This document shows positions 38,001-53,000 of a stretch of DNA of 64,000 nucleotides, piece after piece. The notes beneath the pieces were generated by a model. It saw nothing but the letters and a program-made list of their open reading frames with translations. It searched no databases and was not told the DNA's origin. Source of the stretch: Caenorhabditis elegans (lineage: Eukaryota; Nematoda; Chromadorea; Rhabditida; Rhabditidae); NCBI RefSeq assembly GCF_000002985.6, contig NC_003284.9, positions 9,052,001 through 9,116,000 on the forward strand. The letters are read 5' to 3'. Each line of letters starts with the position of its first letter. The first letter of the stretch is position 1. The position numbers were made by a program, and so were the translations under genes.

Positions 38001-41000
38001 ATGTTTATATAGTTATGAACTCTATTTTGAAAATCCCTCGTTATTCTTTCTGAGCTGTTGTATTTAGATTATACTACTTTAAATTAGTTTTTCATATTTT
38101 CAGGAAGAATCTGACGAGATCCGTTCTCTCACCGGAAGCAGTCTAGCATCTCCGAGAACAGTCGTTGACCGTCGTTTATCCAACATCTCCTTGCTTAGTC
38201 CCACGCCTGACGAGGATTTCGGACTAGAACAGCAGGAACAACAACCAGAAAATAGTGAAGAGGTACGGTTTTTAGGCTTCCTTCCTTCTTTTCTTTCACC
38301 TCTTTCTTTTGAAAAGCCGTAATTAGCCAAAACAACGGTCATTAACAGGTGCGCGGTAGAGAGAGTAGAACCAGCTTAGAAGAAGAACGAATTGTTGTTG
38401 GCGAGCCACGGACTACGCGTCAAATCGAGATTACACAGTCTGCTTCGGAAGACGATCGACTTGATTTGCTCAAGGAGCTTGCCAAGATTGGAAAGTCAAA
38501 TACTTCTACAAGCCAGGTGAGTACTATTTTGTTTTAACTCTCATAATTGTTTGATTTAACTGATTGCTAAAAAAAGAACAATAAGAAAAAGATTGTGCAT
38601 CGTTCAGCACTTCGAATAAAACACATAGGTTCCACCGAGATTTGAACTCGGGTCGCAGGATTCAAAGTCCTGAGTGCTAACCGCTACACCATGGAACCAA
38701 CGAACACCTCAAAGCTTTTCGGCGATTACGATTTTATCAGACTGCGGCGGTACGCGGTAACAAGCAAAGCTCTGCTGATTGTTTAAACGTCGCAATTCAA
38801 AACAGGAGAACGCTTTGCGGAGGGTATGCGGTTCCATGGTGTAGCGGTTAGCACTCAGGACTCTGAATCCTGCGACCCGAGTTCAAATCTCGGTGGGACC
38901 TATCGTTTTGAAATTTTTTACATGTTTCATTATCTTTTTATTTGCATTTAATTTCTCCCTCAAGTTTCTGAAATTGTTTTAATTGAAAAATAGAAAATTT
39001 CGAGATTCGACTTTAAATCAGGCAGCTTTCAAAAAGTGTTTTCCATTTTTTTTATCGAACACGTTGTTGAAAAATATGACCAATGTGAAAAATGATAGGT
39101 TCCACCGAGATTTGAACTCGGGTCGCAGGATTCAAAGTCCTGAGTGCTAACCGCTACACCATGGAACCGCATGTCTTCCGCGCGTCAATTTCGGCTTTTG
39201 CAACTGTTTGTTGATCAAACTTTTGTTCCTTGTTCGTAAATGATCAATTTTGATTTTTGGTGCGTTGCGGAAAGATTATCAGCGTTAATTGAGAATCCAG
39301 CTTTTGCCAGGTTCCATGGTGTAGCGGTTAGCACTCAGGACTTTGAATCCTGCGACCCGAGTTCAAATCTCAGTGGAACCTATCTCTTTTGCTTACTTTA
39401 GTTTCTACGTGTTTTGAAACCGATTTTTTGATGACAAGATTCAAATTCCTATAGAATTAATCCAAACCGCAATCAAACGTGTGATCAGATTAAACTATAA
39501 CACGTTGTAAACAGAATCACTTGAAAAATGAGTTCCAATGAACTAAAAAAAAGCATAGGTTCCACCGAGATTTGAACTCGGGTCGCAGGATTCAAAGTCC
39601 TGAGTGCTAACCGCTACACCATGGAACCGGACAGCAGCAATACTCTCTCATTGTATACATGTGGTCAGAAAGAATAAAAATGTCAGAGAAACGAGGGTAG
39701 TCGCCTTTCAAGTTTTTCTGCGTCGTCTCAAAAGACAACTGGCTCACATTCTCTTTTCCACCTCTTTGTTTCACACATAAATTTCCACCGAAAAATGCAT
39801 ACGGTTTCCATGGCGCTAAATCCATGTTTCAAATTCAATTTTTGTATGGAAAAACATTTTCGAATTGCTAGGCGTGATTTTCTTGAATAGTCTGCCAAAC
39901 ATCGCGCCCATTAGAAAATAACATTAAAATCTGAGAAGCACAAGCATAGGCGTCCATCGGAACAACTCAAGTGTGCAGGATTCTTCGGAGGGGTAGTTGC
40001 TCCAAAAATTATTGTCAAATACACATCGAGGCAAGGCGAGCCTATCTCTCCTCCTGTTTACTCTATATACACACACCCTTTCGTCCCTACACCTTACAAG
40101 CTTCTTCCAAAGTCTCACGTGTGTGAGCCTAACTATTTCTATTGACACTGTGCCCTAGTTCCAATTGTCTCAGTTAGAAAATATGAGCGAGACAATCGAT
40201 GCGAATAATGATATCCAACTACTAATAGCTGAACTTGTCGACCAAGTCGAACTCGAGAAACCACTCATCGCTACTATTATTCAGATGAGCACAACGACAC
40301 CTGAAAAACCAGAAGAAATCATTGACGCCACTGGCACAAGTGACACCGCCGAAAAGATCGAAGTAGTGATCTCAAAGGAAGAACCGGCAGAACAAAAGAA
40401 TGAAGTCGAAGAGCCCGATTATGCTCAAGTTCCAGCCGAATCAGAGGATGATGCAGCTCAAGAACTTGCACCAACTGACAGCGCAATACAAGTAGTTCAT
40501 GTTTTAGAAGCACCACAAAAGGCAGAGTTAGTGACCATCCCACTAGCACATAGTGAAGCAGAAGATCACAAAGTGAGTTCAACACTTGATTTAGTTTGAG
40601 ATATGTGTGAATTTTTGAAACTGAATATTACTAATAAAAAATCAGTAGTCCAGAAAACATAGTTTACGGAAAGCAGAAATTTTGCATAAAATTTTTGCTA
40701 AAGGTTTGATGCAACATTACCAAATAGCTAAAGGTTAAAAATTTCTTCATGCTGAATAAGTTTCTCTGCTAAAATTTCCAAAAAAATTTTTTTCTTCATG
40801 TTTAAAGAGTTTGTCTGCTAAAAAGTAGTCTTCTAAAATTTCCAAAATTCAAGAAAACATTTAAAATTTGTTTTAAAATGAAGGTTTCTGTAATTTTGGC
40901 AGTTTTAAGTAAAGTTTTTAAATCTCAAAGTAATGCTAAAGGTATTTTCAATAAGATTTTTTGAATCTACACGCTTTAATTAAACTTCATAAATTTAAAA

Positions 41001-44000
41001 AAATTTAAAATTACAACATTGAATCCATGCAGTCCTGACAGAATTTTATCTCCCATTGAAATCTTGTTTAAAACCTCTAAAAACCACTAAAAATGCATAC
41101 GTACATATTCATATTACACCGGAACGTCAATGAACAATTATAACCAACACTAGTCAATGTACCTTTTTCCGTTTTTTTTTTCCAAGCGGTCCTCTTCTAC
41201 AACCTACTCTTTTTTTCTTTACTTTCACTTGTATCAATGTCGTCATACCAGTTACACATATATGTACTTGATGCCTTTTTTCGGCCAATTTCGGATGCAT
41301 CGTGCAGCGGAAAAGAACGGTACCCGGGGGAAAAAAAGTTATACGAGCGAACGGTGCTTTTTTGCATTGATTTTGGTGTTTTTACTCCATTTCATTTTAA
41401 CTATCGCTTGTTCAAACTCCCGTTTTCTTCCATCCGGATTTTTTATTGATGCATCTTGTAATCCATCGCTCAAAATGCAAAAAAAATCAATGAAAACGAT
41501 ATGGGTGATGATTATATTGTTTGGTCACGAACAGTTATGCAAATCGACTATGATGGTTCCCACCATCCCGTCCCCCGTCCTTTCCGCTTCACTCCGTTTT
41601 CTCGTTTGTCTTTTTCTTTTTGATGGCCTCGCACCATCAAAATTATGTGGCTTTGAGCATTTGAGCATTTACACTGGTTAAAATATTTTTGAGAGCCAAT
41701 TGCCAAATCATTCGAAAAACCCAATATGAAAACATTTTTCTGAATTTTTAAAAATAAGGTGAAAGATAGAACGTACAACATGAGTACAATTTGGGCAATA
41801 TCCTGTTGCCATGAAATTAGAATGTTTTCATTCAAATAATATTAAGAGGTCAAATAAAATTTTCGTTTGCTTGATTTAGTTTGAAAATTGGTCTCTAATT
41901 TATTTTGAAAGTTTGCTAAGAAATTTAACAAACTTGCCGTTTTTGTAAACGAAAAGACATGAAGAAAGCTATAGGAAACTAAAAAAAAAACTTTGTTTTA
42001 TCTCAAATTATTGCACATACATAGAAAGTACGGTAAGATTAAATTTATAGCGCCACTAATTTCATCACTTTTAGGGAAATGAAATGACAAATAAATTCAT
42101 TAAAATTTAATTCGAAAATTGAAATACGTTGTAATATCACAAACGTGAAAACTGCTCACTTTTTTGATGAGTAAACTAAAAAATGTAATTTTCAATTTCC
42201 AATATTTACCAATACTTTCGAAACTCTGTTTCCAACTTTTTTTGACAGTCAGGCTTTTCGATAAATATTTGAGCCCTTTTTGTTTCTAAAAAATTTTATT
42301 TTTTTGCGGTTGTTTTTTTATTTATTGAACTTCAAATATTTTAAAGAACATTTTCATTAAACTTTTCTCTTTTAAGAGAAATTAGTATTTTATAATAGTT
42401 TTGTTTGCAATTAAATTTTCTGATAAGTTATATAAACCAAACCAATTTGTAACAGGTCATTGCGAAATTTTTATTGGTTTTTTTTCACAAACTTTGTTGA
42501 AAATACACAAACTATTCATAAAATAATTTATCGGCAATTTTGGAACAAATTCCATAGTCCAAACAGTATCATTCGTGATTTGATATTTCAACATCATCCA
42601 TATTTCATTTTCCAACAATTTGTTTGCTGCACGCCTTCTGAATAGGTGACTCATCTCAATTCATTCAACCTCTTCCTTAACCAGGCAACGCTTTCTGTAT
42701 ACTTGATCTAGAATTTTTGATATATTCAGGTGACCAGACCCCAAAATGATACCTTTCGATCCAACAACTTCTGAAATTCATACTCAGAAAATGTCCCAAT
42801 TTATAGTGGTTTGTTTCTTGATTCTTGTTACTTTTTTTCATTTCTCTAGATGGGAGATTTGAAAGTTGAACAACAAAACTAGATAACTTTAACGTCAAAG
42901 GAATAAAACTGTAGATAACGATCATCATTGGCAAGTCCGTTTTTAGAGTCAAGAGAAGAAATGTTGTAACATCTGTTAGTATTCAAGTAGTAGTAAAACT
43001 TAGAATAATAAATGAAATTACAAATTCATTTCATTTTTGACCTTCCTGAACTTATTAAACGTTCTCTTTTTGCAGCTCGCCGACGCCGATCGTGATCAAG
43101 AGGAAGAACTGGTTTTCAACGAGGAGCGCCGCAAAACAGTGACCATGTGAGTTTTTTCTCTGTTGTTTTCATTCATTCCATTTCACTAACTGACCAATTT
43201 TGAAAATTTTTTTTGAATTTGATATTGGGAACAACTATTGTCACCTATTTCCATCCGACTGGTCAACTCACTCGAGGTCGCACAAATTTTTTGTGTCTGA
43301 TTTTTTCGTTCGATTTCGATTCGATCATTTGTATTTCCATTTCGGACATCCATACAACCGGTCGCGATTGGGTTTCTTTTTCTCATTTACCTCGGTTTAG
43401 TGATGCCATTTTGGGCTGATTTCTTTGGTTTCAAATCGACCCGCGTCAACCTCTAAATATCAATATGATTAAAATGAACTAAACGTTATGTACGTACATA
43501 ATATTTTCCATGCTATGGGGAACTATAATTTGCAAACAATCATCCTTTTCCAGCATTATTTATTTTCTCTAACTACTTTTTTGAAATTTTAACATATAAT
43601 TGTGATTAATAACGACTAGGCTATGTCTTTGAAAAATTGTAAACATTGACTTTTTTTTCATTTTAATCTTGGCATGATCATCCAATTATAAAAGAACATA
43701 ACAGACTAATTCAAGATCTGGTGGCATATTTTATTCAAAATACTGTTGTTCGATGTGTAAATATTGTTGATATTTCTGAAATTGCTCGAATTCAAAAATT
43801 TATCGGGTAGCTTATTTCTTTCTGAACCAAAAACATACAATTTTTGGGTGTTTGTGAAGATGGTTTTTATCCATGTTCATTTAAGCAAAGATTTTGAAAA
43901 GAAAAACATTTTGGGAGCCCTGAAAATTTTTTCAATTTTCTGAGTACGTTTTTTTTCCTGTTCCTAAAAAAACAAAGGTGCTCCAAATATTTCATCAAAA

Positions 44001-47000
44001 CGTCAACTATTTGCAGCTATTCCAACATATATTGCCACTTGTAACTTGCACCCCTCAACAAATAGATATCAATACCCCTCCCCCACTCTCTCGTTTCCAT
44101 CTTTTTCACTTGATTCGACAAGTGGTTGAATAGGTTTGACAAATAAATCATAGCAAATTGGCCATGTCGCTGGTTGCAGGAGAAAAATTTGCCCCTCCCG
44201 GCTTTCCCCGGGAATATGAGAATATATGACAAAGATTGGAATGTAGTAATTCAGGGATCGGGCACAGCGGGTGGTGTTAGCACTTATATTAGAAATTAGA
44301 TATTTGAAATTGAAAATTGGGTATGAAATGCGGCATTGAACATTAGAATTTTACGACGTCCATTGTTATTTCTGCCGCTATCATTGTTACCAACAGGATT
44401 TTTGGATATTTCCTTTGATATCTCAGTGATATGGCTTCACACGTTGTTGTCTCAATTTCATTGCTTAATCTTGTTTTTGTTCTTGACCATTCATTAGTAG
44501 TAACAAAAGCTATTTTTAAGGGTAGGCGGAATTAAAATTTTTTTAGCAAAATGATAAGGAAGGAATTTTTCGACATAAGTGCTGCTAAAAATAGAACTTA
44601 TAAACATATATTTCAAACTTGAAAAAAAGTCTAAATTACAGAAACCTGAAGAATTGTCCCCAGTTGCATATCGAATTGCCTTTTGAATTAATAAAGAATA
44701 ATCTTAGAAAGCAAGCTCACAATTTGCACTTTGATTTCTGAGTTTTTGAAAGCTAAACAATGAACCAATATAGTTCACGTATGTCGAACTTATAGTTAGT
44801 TTTTATATAGAAATTTTTCCAAAGATATTTCTTCCGAATATTTAATTTCCACATTCCCCTTTTTGATAAAAATAATAAATCAAACGCAAAGACCCCCGCC
44901 TTTTTGCGCATCTTTCTCGCATTATCGCCAATACTGTCATCATCACACACATTCACACCAAAAAGGACAAACATTTGATGCTCCCCTGTCCTCTTTTCCA
45001 TCACCTCACACTTACAACACAAACATTTTTCAATAGTATTGGCCAAATCTCTGAGACGTATACACCTATCAGTGATTCTCCTTTTCTTTTTTTTCTTTTT
45101 TTTTGCTGATAACACAATCGATGATTGCTCTCTAACCCTCCTTTTCAGTCTCTCGCTTTTTCTTTCCGTCAATCGAATAATCTAAAAAATTCCACAAAAA
45201 AATTGCCTATGAGTTATTCGCCGCTTTCAACGTATTTGTTTCGGAGGCCTTTGTAAGAAATCTAAAAATTATTTAAGGAGTTAAATTATGAAAATATACT
45301 TTGGAAATATGCCAATTATGCATAATCATTTCAGGGACGACAACGCTTCACTTCGCTCTGCATCTATCACATTTGACGCAAATCGCGACGAGCAAGATTT
45401 GTTGAACGAATCTTTTGCTTCAAACCCAACTGATGAGACAGTGTTGATGCAAAAGTGAGTTTCGTGAATATTTCTTCTGCCAACTTTTCAGTAGGATTGA
45501 GTCATTTCTTACAGAAAACTAATAAATATATGTATATATTTATTTTTCCGTTCCATTCTGTACAAAAACGCTCTTCTTCCGTTCCACATGGATCGTTTTG
45601 TATAAGAGGAGGGAATGATTCAAACCTTTTTCAGTGTTTTCTCCTTTTGCGCCTTTTAGTCATTTGTCAAATACTAACAATGTCTACATGCCAACGTTTC
45701 TGCTCTTGGCGTGCACTTTTTCTCGCATTATTGTTTAAGATTGAAACCTTATAGAATTACTGATTTTTGTAAGTTAGAAAATACTTAAATATTTATGCAA
45801 CATGCTATTTTTAGACAAACATACATGTGCTACTAAATTAAAAATACTTCTAAACATTACAAATGAATTCGTCCAATACCAAAAAATAACAGCGTTTTTC
45901 CTATGATCAACTATCAACAGTAAACGTCTAATTAAGCAGAGAATTACCCTTTTTATTGTTTTTGAAGATCAGCGAGCAAAGCACGTGTACTTAAAAAATA
46001 TAAAAGCTTATCAAACTACTTAAAAGTCACCAGGTTGAGTTTAATCGCTCTATTGCTTTCATTCAATGCCTGTTTTACCTCCGCTACCTTTTTTGATTAA
46101 TAATCATGGTAACACTTTTTAAAAACTGGGCACATTCTCTAATATCATATCCAAATAGTTGTTTTTTCAAACAAAAAACATGGTATCGAAATTATAAGAA
46201 AATTTACGGATCATTAATCCAATCGTTCCCATCCCCTCTGATCTTCTCGCCCCCATCTAGCGCACTTTTTTCCTCTTACTCAAACTACCAACAACAAAAA
46301 AAACATCGTACAAATGTAAATTGTCTTTACAGAACCAAGGACGAAATGGATGCAACCAGCGAGCGTCCAAGATCACCATTAGACCTTCCACCTCCACCAG
46401 CATCAGTTGTTCTTCATCCGTCTGCTCCTCCACCGCCACCGCCTCCATTGAGCTCGACAGAAGTTGTTGGAAATACTACCACTACAACTACGACGCACTA
46501 CGCTCCAAAAACGTGGAACGATCCGTCCATCACAACTGCTCCAAAAATTCCAGTTTCCTTACTGTCAGGAGCACAACCACTGCCAAGTGTTTTAACACAA
46601 AGAACCACTACAAGCTCTTACAGTGCTCCAAATTATTCAGGTAAGAAAATAATTTCAAGCCTACCAAAAAAGCTCTCTCTTGCTTTAAAAAAACCAACAC
46701 CAAAATTCCGTAGTTGTCTTCACAAAAATGTAGACTTTGGTAGTTTTCACGACAATTTTAGTTCCTTATAGGCCTGCGGGCAAGTTCAATTAATTATAAC
46801 ATTCTAATGATTGGAAAAACATTTGAATAAAAGCTATATAAATCTTAAAACGAACTTGTTTTCAATTTGATGTTTTTGTATCAAAATTTTTGGTACTCTA
46901 ATATGTAACTCAGCAAACTAGAACTCGATGTACAAGAAGTTTTTATATTATTTTCTGTGGCTGCTTCTGAGAAATCAGCTTTCTCCTTCAAATACCCTTT

Positions 47001-50000
47001 TTCCTTTTTCTTCATTCCCAAATCAGACAATTTGAATTCCACTCAGTGGTCACTTGAGAACATGAAGAACCGTTTTCAACTGTCCGTTTTCCTCGTTTGG
47101 AAATAAAGAAAAAGGTGGGATGATGGAGGTGTAGTGCCCAAACAAAGAGAAATAAGAGGGCCAGAAAGGAGGATCGACCTTCATTCAAACGATTTGACCG
47201 TTCGATAAGACGGGCGACGATACCCTTCCGTGGAATCCACCTGCATACCGGAGAGACTCGTCAGGGCGGCATATCTTTCGGTTTTGCAACAACGATTTGT
47301 TCCTCATAATTACACGGTTTTTATGGTATTAGACGCTTCTGTTTATAGTGGCTTATTACCAATCATTAGGCAGTCAACATTGAAAGGCCTACTCCGCCTG
47401 CTCTGGTATCGGATTACATGTTGGGCATGTTAGTTGTGGTTCCATTCCTCTTGTCGCTCAGGATAAAGTTTCTAATTGAATTACACAACTTTCTTTTGTA
47501 AAATTTGCATATTACCAGAATCCCAAACAAATAATAGTAACAGGAATCTTGCATAAAAATCAACTTTTACGATTTGTAAACTACAAGCACATTTTCTATT
47601 TCCTCTTTTCAGCATTTTTTCTAAACTTTTTCCAATTTTTCTCTACCTCCTAACAATAAAAAAAATTTCAAGAAATCGAGAAAAAATTTTCAAACAGCAA
47701 ACATTATGGGCTTCAACCGGCCGCAGAGGACAGCTTGCGCTCTCTGATATTTGGTTACTTCTCGATTTTCATCATTGGGTTACCTATTATTATTATTATT
47801 CTTCCGTCCCGTTCGACGGTGAGACCGGTCCAGCTTCACTTCATTATTATATATTTTCTATTGATTCCATTTTTATGCTTCACCTTCTTCTTGTTCTTGA
47901 AACCGGAATTTTACTGATTTGGGGTAATTTTTGGTTGCTACTTCTTTTTCGTGATTCCTTTCTTCCTCCGACATTTTCCATTTTCACTCAATGCCTCATT
48001 CTCACCTTACAAAGTAACTTAGAATTGTGGGTTTCCATTTGGTTTTTTTTCAAACTGAATTCCTCAACTCTAGTGACCAGAACCACGAAAACCGAAAGTG
48101 TAACGATTTTCGGGACGAACCAATTACTATTGTTGTCTGATGGGTGAAAAAAAACGCAGTTTTGTGTTGTTTCTTTACTTCTACTTTTTCACGATCAAAA
48201 AAGTTGCCGACGACCAATTCAATTCGAATCCAATTTCCTTTTTTTTTCAGCTTCTTCAATGAGTGGTGTTCCGAGTGATGTTGCGCCGCCTCCACCGCTA
48301 CCGATCCCGAATCAGTCGTCATCATCTGCAGCCAGCTATCAACACCATCACGCATCTTCTATCTCAAAGGTATTTGATTGAATTTATTTAGGAAATAGTT
48401 ATAAAAAAAAAATTGATTCACAAGTAGAACACCATTTTTTTGCAGTGATCCCAATTTTTAGTCTCGACTAAATTTCAAAATTTAAAAATTTGTTAATCGT
48501 GTTCATCAAATATAACTTTATAACTTTTTAACGTGATAATTTCTAATACGTTGTAATTTTTTTTTAATCTGAATGCATCAATTTCAGTAACGAGAGGGTT
48601 TTTGTTGTTTTTTTGTATTATTCAAAATACTATATTTTCCTCCAACTCCGTCAAGCAATAGTTTCTATGCGTCAGAAATTGTATTATTCCCAACATACTA
48701 CTGTTTTGTTATGCAATGATATCAACCAAAATTCGATTTTAGTACAGTACCGGGTGTCATGTAAAAGCCAAACATTGGCGGGAGGCTGAAGAAATGAAGA
48801 TGCATCCGGGGGGCCCGCTTCGCACTCGAAAGAGTATTCTGTATTCTCAAAATATTTGCATATTTGGTTTCGCTCCTATTCCCCTCCGTTCTCGCTCGTT
48901 TGCACCAAACTTTCTTCAGTGTTTACATTGCGTACTGTTAGTTGGATCATTCGACCACCCCTATTTTCTATTTGAGATGCTTTGCTAGGCGATCAAATTG
49001 TATCAGGACTCCCGTGCTCTCCACGCACTATTTCTCTACCCATTGGCATTTCTTCACCAGTGTTTCCACGGATTGTGAGAGGGGGAATTCCAATCACACT
49101 TCACTTCAAACATAGTGTTTCAACGCGATGAGAAAATATATACACAACACACATACACACACACACACAGAATAGAAATGACTGTGTGTTGTCGGAAAAA
49201 GAAGAAAACGGCTCGTCTTCATAATAGGTATTTATCAATTTAGTGGAGAAGAAGCATCGGAAAAGCTGAATGGAAGCAAGCGCGGAAGAGAGAGGAGATG
49301 GTCGAAACATTCCGATAAGCAAAAGGGGGGGGGGGCTGGACAGGCTTAATATTTTCCGCATGAGTCGGATAAACGCTTTGCATCACCATAGGCACCCTAC
49401 AGTGTTGGTTGTTGGTTTGGCAAAGCTTTCATTTTCACATTAAAATTGAAAGTTTGGAAATTGAATCTTAATCCTAGAAAAAGATTACAATTGAAATTGA
49501 AACTCTAAACGAAAGACTTTGTTTTATAGTTTTTTTTTTCAACTTTTGTTTTAATGATTTAGGCTCAAGTAGATAAATTCAAAATTTTGGCTCCCTTTGC
49601 ATCTCCCTCCATTCTTATTCCTGAGCTCTGAGAAAACACCAATATTATGATGAATTGTCGGCAATTTTCCCTCGTTCGAGCTATGCTCTTTTATGTGTGC
49701 TCAATTGGCCCAACTCTTTCCCTTCACCCGTCCTCTTTAGCTTCTTTTGTTTGAAAACGTACCACCACCTGCTTCGGTGGGTGGTAAGGTTGTAGTATTT
49801 AGGAAGGAAGGTTGAAACAATATCCTAATGTATTATATGCCAAGCTGTGTGAATCTGAGAAAGATGTTTGGCTAGGCAACAACATTTTGCAGCGAATTGA
49901 TGCTGATCCGCTTTGCCCCGGGACAAAATAGGTGGATCACGATTTTGAGGCATTAATACGGAGAATGATTCATAGGGTGTGTCGATGCAGTTTTTGAAAC

Positions 50001-53000
50001 TTATTGTTGCTCTGTGTGGTGCTACAATCACTGAGCTTTTGGATAATGGAACATTTTCAGTATAATTTTTTGAACACATTTTTGATATATGCAATTTCAA
50101 GATTACATACAATTTTTTCGATACAGACATTGAATATGAAAATCAAAATGATCAGCTTTCTGACCACCCTGTCCATATTCCAATTTTATTTACTCACCTT
50201 CATTGTTTTCGCGCACTTTCCCTCGTGTCTATCTCGGGCAACCCTCCCGCTGACCGTTCCCGCTCACTCCCCCACTTCTCTCCCTCTCGTACTCTTTGCC
50301 AGCGCTCTCTATTCCTCTGTTGGATTCCTCTTATAATACATGTATCTTGTGCATAATTGCATGGGTTAGTTGGCGTGGCGGGTGAGAGTGGGGACAGAGA
50401 CTGTCGTGTCTCGGTTGCGCTCCTCCGCGCGGAATGTTTTGCCCCGGTTGCCCTCGGTCACCTCCATTTCTCTCTCTCTGTTTCTCTATAACTCGCACTA
50501 ACAATAATACCAGCAGAAACCTCCGCACCTTTGACTAGTATAAGCGCTAGCCGAACGCCCGTAGTATACGATGGGACGTCAAGGTCGGTCGTCACTTTTA
50601 GAACCCCTGGGAATTGCCAATCCATCAACCAGTTGTACCTCTTGTGAACAGTTCCGTTGTCTTAGAACTTTGAGCATTTCTTTATTATTAAATTTTATTT
50701 TTTAAAGACTCTTGTAGCATATTTGAATAGTTAAACTGGGAAATAGTGAATCATGATTACGATAATGAATAGTTCAAAGTTAACAACATTGATATTTTAC
50801 AGTTGGCGCAGCCGTCTTAAAAATAATCCGTCTTCCATTCTCCTCTCCTCCCTTTTCATTTTTTTATTTCCACTGACATAAATCGTTTTTCCCAGAACGA
50901 CTTCCCATAAAACAAGATCCGTTACATCCGCGATACACGGACTGAACCAAAAAGTGACCGCTTCTTCTGCTTGCGCTCTTCGCTCCTCATAACGAATTGA
51001 AAACTAGTAATAGTGTATACATGTAGTGTGCGTTTCGTCCAGTTTTTCTCGGAGTTCTATTCAACTTAGATTCAGTCAGTCCTTGTTATTTTTATTTCAG
51101 AATAATGGGTAAAAAATGAGGAAAATAAAATCCGCGACGTAGCAGCATGTAAACATAAAGATGGTCTAGGCGGCTGGCAACACTGTGTTTACCTTTTGCT
51201 CGTTTCTTGTCTCAACACCTTGTTATTATCAACCTCCAGCACGGACCGGAGATGGACACACCGCATCGTCCGGCTTAACAATACTTATCTCATTTTCCGT
51301 TGAGCCTACTCTTCTTTCTTTCTGCCGTTGCTTTTCTGCGTGTGCAGCTTTGTGTAGATTCTTCTTCCCTGCTAAAACATTATGTCGATAGTCAAAGTGC
51401 AACACACGGTAATATAATTGAAAGTTCATTAGTGATACGATATAAACCGCGTCGTAAACCCAAAACCCAACCCAACCCAGTTTTTGTGTTTTATTTTTGC
51501 CCTCTGTTTTTTACATCACTGTCACATTTCAATTTAATTTGAAATTAAATTGAATCTTCACGATGACTATTTTCAATTTCTAATCTAAAGTTCAGAACCT
51601 GAGTGTGTTCTGTAATGAAACAATATAACTTTCAGTCAATCAGTTCGTCCCGCGAAGATCTTCTCTCGGAACACGCGACGTCTCGATCCACTGTTCGCGA
51701 GATCCCGGTGCATCGCGCGCCGTCAACGGCACCCTCGCACAGCAGCGTCTTTGAATACCATATGATGCCAACAACAACCTCCACATACCATCATGTGGAG
51801 ACACCATCGGTAAGTCTGATGCATTAAAATTCGACCTTGTTTGTTTACCGAAAGTTAGAAATTTGAGGATGTTACATGCCACGTGAGAAATTCTGTTTAT
51901 GTTTTGAGGCATCTTTTCCTAGTGTCGGGTATAAAACCGTGCATAGAGAGTTAAACATGTTTTTTTGTGTATTTTCTAGATTAAATGCAAAGGAATTAGT
52001 CATAGTTTTTATACATGAGAATTAATATTCATAAATATAGTTTTAAAGTCGTTGAAGCAGAAAATCATTAGCCAATATATTTCCTAGGTTAAGCTAAATA
52101 AACAAACTCTATCTACCCTCTCATTGCGGCATTTTCTTAACAAGAACAAACTTGTACTATAGCTATTAGTGATGAGAAACTAGGAACTACAAGTTTTCCT
52201 ACAAGTTGTTCTGTTCCACGTTTACTTTTGGATTTCTTTGCGAAACCTGGCTGCCAATCTAGTTTTCGCATCAAACAGTAAAACAGTAACACCAACAAAA
52301 AGTAAGGCAACGCGATTCGCGTCATTTCTCCTCATTTACTCTCTTCGAAACGATGATGGTCACCAGACCACTTGACATTTATCAATCTATTTTTTTTTAT
52401 ATTCCGAATCAATTATATACTAGCCATGATTTAGAGCAAAAAGCAGGTTTAGAAAATGGGAGTACCATTGAAAAGAGAGTTCTCCATTCTCACTATTTCG
52501 CACCTTGGCTCCAAAGCTCAATTGTGCACATGACACTGCGCACACAGTATTGACTGCCAGCCCGTATCATAAAAACTTGTGTACATACTCAATTTGCCCT
52601 CATGTTCACATTTCTCCATTTTCTTCTTTTTGTTACTCATTTTCTTTTTAATTTTTGAGAATTTCAGGACGAGTACTACCGACGAGAAGTGATGACAAGA
52701 ACAATTATTACTAGAAGCACAGAAGCATTGTCACAAGTAAGTTGATTTTTTCAATGGTTCTTAATTGTGAATTTTTGAAATGCGATATTGTTTACGAAAA
52801 ACTTTTTTTTTGCGCGGTTCCCTAACATGTGATGTTGATGAAGTATCTTTTTACAAAATGTAGAAAATAGCAATAAGATTCAAAAACTGGTCTTTTCTTA
52901 TTTTATTGCAATATGCCCTCTTTTCTGACTTTTATTGAAATCAATAAAACGACGCGCTTAGTTTGTTGTTCTTGGCCTCCATTTTTCTACATTTCGCACA

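Larger units (their letters stand above)
38517..40173 (+). other. ajm-1 intron 6, host of five tRNA-Gln genes
   Basis: A 1.66 kb intron between two phase-0 exons, holding the tRNA cluster at 38627-39628. The last 200 bases before exon 7 are GC-richer (GGCGAGCCTATCTCTCCTCC, CTCTATATACACACACCC), which may be a promoter for a short isoform beginning in exon 7 at ATG 40183. Confidence 0.45.

Noticed and set aside
41157..41681. 174-codon ORF in ajm-1 intron 7
   Set aside because: Phe-rich translation of T-rich DNA, with no splice signals and no similarity to the flanking coding style.
44753..45172. 139-codon minus-strand ORF
   Set aside because: Lys/Arg-rich translation of a pyrimidine-rich intron on the other strand; no start context or exons around it.
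46106..46332. Extension of the exon 10 reading frame upstream
   Set aside because: The frame happens to be open, but the acceptor TCTTTACAG at 46332 joins exactly in phase with exon 9, and the upstream translation has no coding character.
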